From the NCBI RefSeq assembly GCF_001039575.1, contig NZ_JIBT01000050.1:1-43330 (forward strand): DNA of 43,330 nt. The letters are read 5' to 3'. The stretch comes from Halomonas sp. PR-M31 (lineage in GTDB: Bacteria > Pseudomonadota > Gammaproteobacteria > Pseudomonadales > Halomonadaceae). The notes beneath the pieces were generated by a model. It saw only the letters and a program-made list of their open reading frames with translations. It was not told the DNA's origin and searched no databases. This document shows positions 7,207 to 15,709 of the stretch, piece by piece. The translations under genes were made by a program, and so were the position numbers. How positions within the stretch are numbered: position 1 is the first letter of the stretch; each line of letters begins with the position of its first letter.

Positions 7207-10200
7207 GTGCAAAAGAGAGTATGCGTGAGCTATTTTCGCCGAAAGCTGTGGTTCGCTGACCGAGATGGCCGGCACCAACTGGAGCAGGACGACCTGCTGA
7301 TGCGCCGCAAGCCGATTATCGTGCTTGGCGAGCCCGGCATGGGCAAGACCAAGCTACTAAAGGAGCTGGGCGCGAAAGCCGGCAATGCCTTCTGTCGCGC
7401 GCAGAAGTTGATCAACCAGGTACGAACAGAGCCACTGCTTGGAAATGCCAAGTTGGTGATCGACGCGCTGGACGAGGTTTCAGCACAATCCGATGGCGAT
7501 GCGGTCAATTTGGTGCTGCGCAAGCTGGGTGAGCTCGGCTACCCGCCGTTCATTCTCAGTTGCCGGGTGGGGGAATGGCGCGCGGCCATCTCAGCTCAGG
7601 CGATCGCCGACCAATATGAAGACGTACCACCGCTGGAAGTACACCTTGAGCCTCTCGATGAGGATGAACAGTACGAATTACTCACCCAACTAACCGGCGA
7701 CGCGAAGCGTGCTCGCGTACTGCTCGATCATTTTAGGCGATTTGGCCTCGACTTTCTTGGAAATCCACAGGCACTGGAGCTGTTCGCCGCCCTGCCATTC
7801 GACCAGCCGTTGCCAACGACAAGCGGCGCGCTGTTCGAGCAGGCAATTGAGGCGCTCAGGAAAGAACAGAACCAATTCAAGCAGGAACTGCCCCGCGAAG
7901 TCGTGCTAGATGCGGCGGGCGCGGCGTTTTCGGCGCTAATACTGTCGGGCATCGCACGCATCGTCGATCAGCCGAGCGGCACGATTGATCTTGCGGACAA
8001 GGCATTGCCACTGTCAGAAGTCGAGGCGTTCGATCATGGCCACGTCAAGCAGGCAGCTAACACCAAGCTATTCGCAACAGATCGGGACGGCCTGTCTTAC
8101 GCTCATCGCCGCATTGGTGAGTTTGTTAGCGCACGCTGGCTGGCTGCGCGTGCCGACACGCGGACGAAGCGGCAACGCCTGCTCCAACAGTTCCGATCGC
8201 ACGGGCTGGTACCTGCTTCGCTGCGTGGCCTGCACGCTGGCTGGCGCGCGACCCACAGTTGGCAGACGCGGTAATCAATACGGACCCGATGGGCGTGGTT
8301 GAATATGGCGACGCGGAGGCGCTGATGCCCGAGCAGGCACGGCGGCTGTTCATGGCGCTAGAGCGGCTTGCCGCCGACAACCCACAGTTCGTCAATTGGC
8401 AGGAGTATCGTGCGGCGGCGCTGGTGACGCCGCCATTGATGGATGAGGTTGCACGCGTAGTTGGCGATCGTGAGAGTGAGTTTGGGCTGCGACTACTCTT
8501 GCTGCAGCAACTCAAAAACGCGCCAACGGCCGAGGGGCAACGCACGCTGCTACGTGATCGTATGTTTGACGAGGCCGAGCCTTACGGCATCCGTCATGAG
8601 AGCGCGCAGGTACTGGTCTCGCTTGGCGGTGAGAACTGGCCCAAGTTGCTTGAAGAGTTGCGACAGCAGGTGCGGGAGGATGCGCTTCGACTCGCGTATG
8701 AGTTGCTCGATGATATTGGCGTAGATGCCTTCAGCGACGAGCAGATTGTCGCGATCGCCCTCGCCCACGATGGGCTGACAGTATGCCCAGTTGGCGCCGA
8801 ATCTGAGCGCAACACTATACTCGGACTTTATCTCCTCGCCAGAAATGTCCCCGTGGCGCGGCTAGACGGCTTACTTGATCTTTTCGCCATTCAGGCCAAT
8901 GCACTTCTTCCCGAACAAGCAGGAATCGAAGAGAACGATTTGATCGATCTTCAATATGCTCTCGTGCTCAGGCGTATCAGTGAAGGCGGTACGATCGAGC
9001 CACTACAACTGTGGCGATGGCTTGAACCATTCAACGAGCAAGTCTCATATCATCGTGATCATGGCAAGGAGATTGGAGAGTGGCTGGAGGCGAATTCGTC
9101 GGTACGCCAGGCGATCCAACGACACATCCTAATTGACAGAATTGGTGACAAAAGCATCTGGCAGCGAGCTTTTACGCTTCATCGTGGACTCATCAATCTA
9201 TTCCCCACACAGGCCGAGATTATCAGCCTGCTAAAAACCCTGGATCCGGACGATCGTACCGACGAACGCTGGCGCGAGATTATCGCGTTAGGACGTACTT
9301 GGGGAGAAGAGGGCAAGGCACTGCGTGAGGCGGCCAAGCCCTTCGCCCAACATCGCCCTGATCTACTCGCCTGGACTGAAAGCCTAGCCGAGCGACCGAT
9401 TCCGGAATGGGAACGCAAACAGGAGGAAAGAGAACGAAAGCGCAGGGCAAAACTAGCTGCCAAGTTTGCCGAGCATCGCCGTCACTTTCTCGCCAATATT
9501 AAAGGGGTCAAAGCAGGCCAATATTGTCTGATTCACGAGCCTGCACAGGCGTATCTAAAACGTTTTTGGGACATTGGCAACAATGTGCCCCCTAATGAGC
9601 GAGTCGCGGAGTGGTTAGGCGAAGAGATCGCTGCGGCAGCGCTCGACGGATTCGAGGCGTTTCTTCAAACCCGCCCGCCACGACCAAGCGCGAGGACGAT
9701 AGCGCTTAGCTATGCCCAAAGTAGGCGTTGGCCGGCGGGCGACATCATTGTCGCGGCGCTCGCCGAACGAGCACGCACGCGGGTAGAGCCATTCGAGGGG
9801 GTGAGCAGCGAGCGACTGGCAGCCGGACTCTTTGAGTGTTGGCATACGATGATCGGCGATCACGCCGGGCTGGAGCAACTCGCTCCGAAAATTGAAACCG
9901 AATTGAAGCGTCGAGGACGATGGAGGCAGGTTGTACGGCTCTATATCGAGCCACAATTGAGGTGGCAGCGTCAGCATGTGAATCATCTTTGGGAATTCAT
10001 GAACAGCGAGGACAGCGCTTTGAGCGCTGTCCTTGCCCAAAACTGGTTATTCCGTTACCCCGACATGCTGGTTGAGGCAGAGGCCGAGATGACCGATCGA
10101 TTGCTGCGTTTCAACCGTCGCGACACGCTCCGAAGTCTGGTGGTCGATCGACAGGAACGAGAGATTGGCGGCGAACGGCGGCGAAATTGGCAGGCGGTGG

Positions 10201-11168
10201 CACTAATAGTAGATTTCGATTTGGCACGCGCACGGCTAGAGGAAGAGATCGAGCCTGAGTTGATTTGGCATCTCCGAGACCGCTCTGGACATGGTAGGCA
10301 TGAAGAAGGAACCGGCGCATTCCTGTCAGTTGACCAACTCGTCTGGATGATCGCAACCTTTCGCGAGCAATGGCCTGAAGTTGATCGACCGGAGACGACG
10401 ACAATTGGGGATACTAACTCTTGGGACGCGTCGCAATACATCCGAACACTCATCACTCGCCTTGGTAACGACATATCGGCTGAGGCCGTAGCGGCACTTA
10501 CAGCGTTAAGGGATGCACCTGAAGGCAGTTATTCATGGACACTGAGAATGGTTTCTGCCCAGCAGCGACAGAAACGGGCTGACGAAGGCTACGTTCCGCC
10601 AACGCTCGACAAGATTAGGATGGTACTGGACAGTGGACCGCCGGGTAGCGTCGCCGACTTACGCGCAATCGTAGTCGACGAAATGCGAGAGCTGGGCAGG
10701 CGGCTGCGCGGCAGTTCGGAAGATGAGGTCAACCTGTTCTGGACTGATGATGGCTGTCCGCGCAAAGAAGACAGGTGTCGCGATATAACCGTCGCACTGC
10801 TGCGCGGCCACCTTGATCCCCTGTCAATCTATTCCGTCGATGAGGCCGACATGCCGCAGGGAAAACGCGCTGACATCGTCTTCCAGCATGGCGGTTTGCT
10901 ACTGCCAGTCGAGGCCAAAAAACAACAGCATCAAAAACTGTGGACCGCAATCGATGACCAGTTGGAGGCATTCTACACCGGCCACTGGCAAGCCCAGGGA
11001 CAAGGTTTATTCCTCGTCTTCTGGTTTGGCTCTTCCTACCGTGTTGCTAAACCGCCCGGAGGCGGACCCAAACCTGGTTCGCCCACCGAATTGCAGGCGG
11101 CGCTTGATCAAAACTCGGCAGTGACGGCAGGGAAAGTCGAAGTTGTGGTGCTTGACTTATCGCGCTGA
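7207..11168 (+). pseudogene. Large NACHT/STAND-like ATPase with C-terminal PD-(D/E)XK nuclease, frameshifted
   Basis: Two adjoining frames (7207-8274 and 8259-11168) read as one protein of about 1320 residues. The first frame drifts into WRATHSWQTR and stops, but adding one base at 8237-8238 gives LHAWLARDPQLADAVINTDP, which runs into the second frame. The N-terminal P-loop domain has Walker A GEPGMGKT, Walker B LVIDALDE and a sensor-like ILSCRVGEWR, as in STAND/NACHT ATPases. A long alpha-helical middle resembles HEAT-type repeats. At the end, KRADIVF, then LLLPVEAKK (Asp codon 10872, Glu 10911, Lys 10917) and LFLVFWFG form a PD-(D/E)XK nuclease-like core. By analogy with Avs/NLR-like defence proteins it may sense phage and cut DNA, but this is inference. 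The start is uncertain: GTG 7207, or GTG 7225, which has AGAGAG upstream. Whether it is truly broken depends on one base. Confidence 0.78.
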
Positions 11169-11226
11169 TGCTCGTCTTGCCAGCAGAGCTTCGCGCCATT
11201 AAGGCCACGGCGCAGGATTAAATGGT

Positions 11227-11261
11227 ATACAAAAGCCTGCCGGTAAAGGCAGCTTTTGTAT
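11227..11261. terminator. Inverted repeat downstream of the ATPase/nuclease gene
   Basis: ATACAAAAGC-c-TGCC pairs with GGCA-GCTTTTGTAT across a loop of about six bases, with a single bulge. The arm ends are A/T-rich, so it could act as a terminator on either strand. It sits about 60 bases past the stop of the ATPase gene and before the displaced guaA tail on the other strand. Confidence 0.6.
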
Positions 11262-11312
11262 GAAGCAGATGAACCGGTGGCTAAACAGCTCTTATAAACG
11301 CTATCTGGCCGC

Positions 11313-11474
11313 TCACTCCCACTCGATCATCACCTGGGGCATGCTGCTCACGTCGTTGGTTACTCGCGACGCCCCGCTAATCTCATTGATAATGCGGTTG
11401 AAGACCTTCTCCAGCAGCTTATAGGGCAGGTGCGCCCAGCGGGCGGTCATGAAGTCGATGGTTTCCACGGCGCG
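11313..11474 (-). pseudogene. Displaced 3' tail of guaA (duplicate)
   Basis: These 162 bases align without gaps to the true guaA end at 12353-12514, offset by exactly 1040, with 25 mismatches by eye count (about 85% identity). Translated, it gives a full GuaA C terminus from [18 protein letters not shown] to IEWE and a stop, but it has no body or start. The stop codon of the neighbouring small gene (11475) abuts its inner end directly. This is the pattern left when an element integrates at a gene end, bringing its own copy of the tail and displacing the old one. Confidence 0.9.
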
Positions 11475-11999
11475 TCAGCTCACCAATTCTTCCAACTCCT
11501 GATCATACTCAGGCAATTGTCGCTGTGTCTGTTTAAGCAGATTAACCTGCAATGCAGCAGACGCAATATCCATCACGCTGCGCTCCAATGCATAACTACC
11601 TCTGGTATCCAGCCATGCCAGTATTTCCGAAAGATGCCAAAGCGAGGCGCTGCCTTCGTGTATGGGATCAGGAAATGTTTCGGAATTCGCTACCATTAAC
11701 TTACGCAAGTTCTGTCGGGACATGCCGACCATTTCCGCTGCATCTGTCAGCCCAACAATATCCGGTGTAACCTCGATCAGTCGCGCTGTAGGCACAGCCT
11801 TTTTAACGTCGGCTAACGCGCTGTGTAGTGCATGTCGTGCGTCCTCCGCCTCGCGAGTAAACTCAAGCGCTAGACGCCCCGGCTGGCCAATGCCGATCAA
11901 TGCATCGTCGCATCCGGCTTCCCCGAGACACTCGATCAACTCGTCAGTGTCGGTATCTTGCTTGGTAAGCCGGTATTTGAGTGTGAAGATGTATTCCAT
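11475..11999 (-). CDS. HTH-containing protein, probable antitoxin of a two-gene unit
   Basis: A 174-residue protein not firmly assigned to a named family. The N-terminal about 90 residues (MEYIFTLKYRL, then a stretch rich in acidic residues) look like a small alpha/beta domain reminiscent of HicB-type antitoxins. A helix-turn-helix follows: GLTDAAEMVGMSRQNLRKLM near residues 102-121, then a wing-like segment SASLWHLSEILAWL as in MerR/AlpA-type DNA binders. It starts at ATG 11999, 12 bases after the stop of the small upstream gene, so the two form an operon. DNA binding plus pairing with a small basic partner suggests antitoxin and autorepressor; that role is inferred. Confidence 0.7.
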   Translation of the reverse strand: MEYIFTLKYRLTKQDTDTDELIECLGEAGCDDALIGIGQPGRLALEFTREAEDARHALHSALADVKKAVPTARLIEVTPDIVGLTDAAEMVGMSRQNLRKLMVANSETFPDPIHEGSASLWHLSEILAWLDTRGSYALERSVMDIASAALQVNLLKQTQRQLPEYDQELEELVS

Positions 12000-12011
12000 G
12001 ACGTACTCCTG

Positions 12012-12281
12012 CTAAGCGTCTTCTTGATCACTGCCCCGCTTCTGGTGCGTCGTGCAGTTATCAACGACTCGTCGAATGGCGCGAGCGTGTGCCATTGGAT
12101 TCTTCGGGGTACTCCAAATGCTGGCGATACAGAATTCACCGCAGCGGCACTCATTATCGTTGTAGGGGCAATAAATCCGGCCCCACGCATGGCCACTGGC
12201 AGCCTTGATCCGCCAACCGTTGGACTGGGCATATCGCAATGCTGCTTCGATCTCTTTGTTGGGATGGGAGGCTCGTGCCAT
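12012..12281 (-). CDS. Small Cys-rich protein, probable toxin of a two-gene unit
   Basis: An 89-residue protein. The start is ATG 12281 (MARASHPNKEIEAALRYAQ), with GGAG about 7 bases upstream, although the frame is open to 12362. The segment EAALRYAQSNGWRI followed by GHAWGRIYC recalls the double-stranded RNA-binding-like fold of HicA toxins, in which a GSH motif carries the active His; here the order is SGH. Four cysteines (C38, C45, C47, C51) in C-x6-C-x-C-x3-C may bind metal, which HicA lacks. First position in the operon, small size and the DNA-binding partner all fit toxin followed by antitoxin, the hicAB order. No function has been shown by the sequence itself. Confidence 0.65.
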   Translation of the reverse strand: MARASHPNKEIEAALRYAQSNGWRIKAASGHAWGRIYCPYNDNECRCGEFCIASIWSTPKNPMAHARAIRRVVDNCTTHQKRGSDQEDA

Positions 12282-12293
12282 TGCTTCGCTCCA

Positions 12294-12336
12294 AGTATGG
12301 TTGCAAAAAAAATGGTTGTCAATTGACAACCATTTT
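12294..12336 (-). promoter_or_regulatory. Promoter with a perfect 28-bp palindrome, probable autoregulatory operator
   Basis: Positions 12309-12336 form a perfect palindrome with arms AAAATGGTTGTC and GACAACCATTTT around AATT. On the minus strand it contains TTGACA (12322-12317), followed after exactly 17 bases by CATACT (12299-12294), a near-consensus sigma-70 promoter for the two-gene unit. A dimeric repressor on the palindrome would cover the -35 element. The predicted RNA start would be only about 6 bases before ATG 12281, so the message may be almost leaderless, or the active start lies elsewhere. The palindrome is also only 17 bases past the guaA stop codon. Confidence 0.7.
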
Positions 12337-12352
12337 GATGAAGCCGCTAAAA

Positions 12353-13927
12353 TCACTCCCACTCAATCGTCGCCGGGGGCTTGCTGCTCACGTCATAAGT
12401 CACCCGCGAAACCCCACCAATCTCGTTGATGATGCGGTTCGAGACTTTCTCCAACAGTTCATAGGGCAAATGCGCCCAGCGGGCGGTCATGAAGTCGATG
12501 GTTTCCACAGCGCGAAGCGCGATCACCCACTCGTAGCGGCGCCCGTCGCCGACCACACCGACTGACTTAACCGGCAGGAAGACGGCGAAGGCCTGGCTGG
12601 TCTTGTGGTACCAGTCAGCGCTGTGCAGTTCTTCGATGAAGATGGCGTCGGCGTCGCGCAGAATGTCGGCGTATTCTTTCTTCACTTCGCCGAGAATGCG
12701 CACGCCAAGACCGGGTCCTGGGAAGGGGTGACGGTAGACCATGTCGTAGGGCAGGCCGAGTTCCAGGCCGAGCTTTCTCACTTCGTCCTTGAACAGCTCC
12801 CGCAGCGGTTCGACCAGCTTCAACTTCATGGTCTCGGGCAGGCCACCGACATTGTGATGCGACTTGATGACGTGGGCCTTGCCGGTCTTGCCGGCGGCGG
12901 ATTCGATCACGTCTGGGTAGATGGTGCCCTGGGCAAGGAAGTCGACGCCCTCGATCTTGGCCGCTTCGTCGTCAAACACGTCGATGAAAGTGTTGCCGAT
13001 GGCCTTGCGCTTGGCTTCTGGATCATTGACTCCTTCGAGCTTGGCAAGAAATAAATCTTCGGCATCGACGCGGATCACCTTCACGCCCATGTGGTTGGCG
13101 AAGGTCTCCATTACCTGGTCGCCTTCGTTCTTGCGCAACAAGCCGTTGTCGACGAACACGCAGGTGAGCTGATCACTGATGGCCTTGTGCAGCAGTGCCG
13201 CCACCACAGAAGAGTCCACGCCGCCGGAAAGCCCCAGCAACACATGGCGATCGCCGACCTGATCCCGCACTCGGGCACTCAGATCCTCAACGATGCGCGC
13301 CGGCGTCCAGAGTCTTTCCGCTCCACAGATGTCCAGCACGAAGTGTTCGAGAATGCGCTGGCCTTGCAGGGTGTGAGTCACTTCCGGGTGAAACTGCACC
13401 CCATAGAAACGCTTTTCGGGCCAGGTCATAGCGGCTACCGGGCAACTCGGCGTGGAGGCGGTCACGGTAAATTCCGCCGGGGCTTCGGCCACCTTGTCAC
13501 CGTGACTCATCCATACGTCGAGCAGCGCCTTGCCATCATGATCGACGTGATCCTTGATGCCCTTGAACAGATCGTCGTCGCCGTCGATGCGAATCTGGGC
13601 GTAGCCGAACTCCTGCTTCTTGGAGCCTTCCACGCGCCCGCCCAGCTGTTCCGCCATGGTCTGCAGGCCGTAGCAGATGCCAAATACCGGCAAGCCCAGC
13701 TCGAACACGCACTGCGGCGCCCGGGGGGAATCAAGCTGCGTCACGGACTCCGGCCCACCGGCAAGGATGATGCCGTTGGGGCTGTACTCGCGAATCTCGT
13801 CTTCGGTGATATCGAAGGCGCGAACTTCGGAATAGACACCGATCTCCCGCACGCGGCGGGCGATCAGCTGGGTGTACTGGGAGCCGAAATCGAGAATCAG
13901 GATCTTGTGAGCGTGAATATCGGTCAT
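12353..13927 (-). CDS. guaA: GMP synthase (glutamine-hydrolysing)
   Basis: A 524-residue enzyme converting XMP, glutamine and ATP to GMP in the cytoplasm. The N-terminal class I glutamine amidotransferase has the nucleophile Cys85 in GICYG, with the His-Glu pair in FHPEV. The ATP pyrophosphatase domain has the PP-loop LSGGVDSSV, and the C-terminal dimerisation domain ends in TIEWE. Length matches E. coli GuaA (525). It lies about 165 bases after guaB on the same strand, the common guaBA arrangement. Its last 162 bases recur at 11313-11474, so this 3' end is probably one supplied by an integrating element that rebuilt the gene. Confidence 0.98.
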   Translation of the reverse strand: MTDIHAHKILILDFGSQYTQLIARRVREIGVYSEVRAFDITEDEIREYSPNGIILAGGPESVTQLDSPRAPQCVFELGLPVFGICYGLQTMAEQLGGRVEGSKKQEFGYAQIRIDGDDDLFKGIKDHVDHDGKALLDVWMSHGDKVAEAPAEFTVTASTPSCPVAAMTWPEKRFYGVQFHPEVTHTLQGQRILEHFVLDICGAERLWTPARIVEDLSARVRDQVGDRHVLLGLSGGVDSSVVAALLHKAISDQLTCVFVDNGLLRKNEGDQVMETFANHMGVKVIRVDAEDLFLAKLEGVNDPEAKRKAIGNTFIDVFDDEAAKIEGVDFLAQGTIYPDVIESAAGKTGKAHVIKSHHNVGGLPETMKLKLVEPLRELFKDEVRKLGLELGLPYDMVYRHPFPGPGLGVRILGEVKKEYADILRDADAIFIEELHSADWYHKTSQAFAVFLPVKSVGVVGDGRRYEWVIALRAVETIDFMTARWAHLPYELLEKVSNRIINEIGGVSRVTYDVSSKPPATIEWE

Positions 13928-14002
13928 GCGAAAGGCATCCAGGTCGGAAAAGAAAATACGCGAAGACTTATAAAGCGTCGCTGGGTGAATGCCAGGCTAG
14001 GC

Positions 14003-14062
14003 GTAAATGACCGAGCCAGCGCAGTTGACGTGGGTGTCAATGAGCATGGCAAGGTCATTTAC
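14003..14062. repeat. Inverted repeat between guaB and guaA
   Basis: GTAAATGACC (14003-14012) pairs with GGTCATTTAC (14053-14062), ten perfect base pairs. Inside lies a second short pair, TTGAC and GTCAA. The nested hairpin lies in the spacer between guaB and guaA and could affect guaBA message processing or relative expression, or be an operator. It lacks a T-run, so it is not a standard terminator. Confidence 0.5.
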
Positions 14063-14092
14063 AACAACGCATGGCGTCGTCCGGCGGCGCTT

Positions 14093-15562
14093 TTAGCTCA
14101 CCCTGTAGTTCGGCGCTTCCTTGGTTATTTGCACGTCATGAACATGGGATTCGTTGAAGCCGGCGCCGGTGATCTTGACAAATTCCGGCTTGGTGCGCAT
14201 CTCGTCGATGCTGCGACAGCCGGTATAGCCCATGGAGGCGCGCAGGCCGCCCATTAGCTGATGCACGATGGCGCTCATCATGCCTTTATAAGGTACACGA
14301 CCTTCGATGCCTTCCGGCACCAGCTTTTCGGCGCCTTCGGATTTGTCCTGAAAGTAGCGATCCGCGCTGCCCTGGCTCTGAGACATGGCGCCCATGGAGC
14401 CCATGCCACGATAGGCCTTGTAGGTACGGCCTTGATAGAGTTCGACTTCCCCTGGCGCTTCTTCCGTGCCAGCAAGCAGGCCGCCGATCATCACGCAGCT
14501 GGCCCCGGCAGCGATGGCCTTGGCCACATCCCCGGAGAAACGCACGCCGCCATCGGCGATCAAGGGAATATCGAAGGGCTTGAGCGCCTCGGCGACATTT
14601 GAGACTGCCGTAATCTGGGGTACGCCGACGCCGGCCACGATGCGGGTGGTGCAGATCGAGCCCGGACCGATGCCGACCTTGACCGCATCCGCGCCGGCTT
14701 CCGCCAGGGCCTTGGCCGCCTCCGCCGTGGCAATATTGCCACCGATGACCTGAATGCTCGGGAAGTGCTCCTTGACCCAGGCCACCCGCTCAATGACGCC
14801 CTTGGAATGGCCGTGAGCGGTATCAACGACGATTACGTCCACCCCGGCTTCGGCTAAAGCCTTGATGCGATCCGCGGTTTCGGTGCCGGTACCGACCGCT
14901 GCACCGACCAGCAGGCGTCCATCGCTGTCCTTGGCGGCATAGGGGTAATTGCGTGCCTTCTCGATATCACGGAAGGTCACCAGCCCCCGTAGGCGGAAGT
15001 CGTTATCCACCACTAGCATTTTCTCGATGCGATGCTCGTGCAGCTTGGCCTTGATCAGCTCCAGCGGCGTGCCTTCGAGCACGGTGATCAGCTTGTCCTG
15101 AGGCGTCATGATCGCCTCGACGCTGTCGCTGTAATCCGGCTCGAAGCGCATGTCCCGGCCGGTTACGATGCCGACCAGCGTCTCGCCTTCCACCACCGGA
15201 AAGCCTGAGAAGCCGTATTCGTTGGCCATGGCCAACAGATCTTGCAGCTTGGCCTTGGGGCTTACGGTGACCGGATCCTTTACGATCACGCTCTCGTGCT
15301 TCTTGACCTTGCGCACCTCGGCGGCTTGACCGGCAATGCTCATGCTCTTGTGGATGATGCCGATACCGCCTTCCTGGGCCATGGCGATGGCCAGACGGGA
15401 CTCGGTCACGGTATCCATGGCAGAAGAAGCGAGCGGAATGTTGAGGCGGAGATTGCGGGTCAGGCGGGTCTTTAACGTGACATCCTTGGGCAGAACGTCG
15501 GAATAGCCGGGAACGAGTAATACGTCATCGAACGTAAGAGCTTCTTGCGCCATACGTAACAT
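14093..15562 (-). CDS. guaB: Inosine-5'-monophosphate dehydrogenase
   Basis: A 489-residue NAD-dependent enzyme that oxidises IMP to XMP, the committed step of guanine nucleotide synthesis. A TIM barrel is interrupted by two CBS domains (roughly residues 90-205). The catalytic loop GPGSICTTR with its Cys is near residue 300, and the flap region [10 protein letters not shown] follows. The start is set at ATG 15562 ([16 protein letters not shown]), which matches the E. coli N terminus; an ATG five codons upstream is also in frame. It forms an operon-like pair with guaA and is divergent from xseA. A good promoter lies at 15622-15650. Confidence 0.97.
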   Translation of the reverse strand: MLRMAQEALTFDDVLLVPGYSDVLPKDVTLKTRLTRNLRLNIPLASSAMDTVTESRLAIAMAQEGGIGIIHKSMSIAGQAAEVRKVKKHESVIVKDPVTVSPKAKLQDLLAMANEYGFSGFPVVEGETLVGIVTGRDMRFEPDYSDSVEAIMTPQDKLITVLEGTPLELIKAKLHEHRIEKMLVVDNDFRLRGLVTFRDIEKARNYPYAAKDSDGRLLVGAAVGTGTETADRIKALAEAGVDVIVVDTAHGHSKGVIERVAWVKEHFPSIQVIGGNIATAEAAKALAEAGADAVKVGIGPGSICTTRIVAGVGVPQITAVSNVAEALKPFDIPLIADGGVRFSGDVAKAIAAGASCVMIGGLLAGTEEAPGEVELYQGRTYKAYRGMGSMGAMSQSQGSADRYFQDKSEGAEKLVPEGIEGRVPYKGMMSAIVHQLMGGLRASMGYTGCRSIDEMRTKPEFVKITGAGFNESHVHDVQITKEAPNYRVS

Positions 15563-15621
15563 GTCGGCAACACCCAATTGAGCAGAGTGAGAAGGGAGGG
15601 GCGTGGAATAGATAGCCGGGT

Positions 15622-15650
15622 ATTATAAACCTCCATCCCCGACGTCTCAA
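15622..15650 (-). promoter_or_regulatory. Probable guaB(A) promoter
   Basis: On the minus strand TTGAGA (15650-15645) and a perfect TATAAT (15627-15622) are separated by 17 bases, a strong sigma-70 pattern. The RNA start would fall near 15615, giving a leader of about 50 bases before guaB. No PurR-type box was recognised with confidence. Confidence 0.7.
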
Positions 15651-15709
15651 TGTGCGCTCCAAGGTCGTCATGGTAAGCTGCCGTCAATCTGACTGGAGCC
15701 CTCTTTTTT

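Noticed and set aside
8236-8275. Programmed ribosomal frameshift in the ATPase/nuclease gene
   Set aside because: No slippery heptamer or downstream pseudoknot is apparent at the junction; a missing base explains it more simply.
13091-14257. Long plus-strand open frame (388 codons) opposite guaA and its spacer
   Set aside because: It is antisense to clearly coding guaA, has no family motifs, and reflects the GC-rich codon pattern of the other strand.
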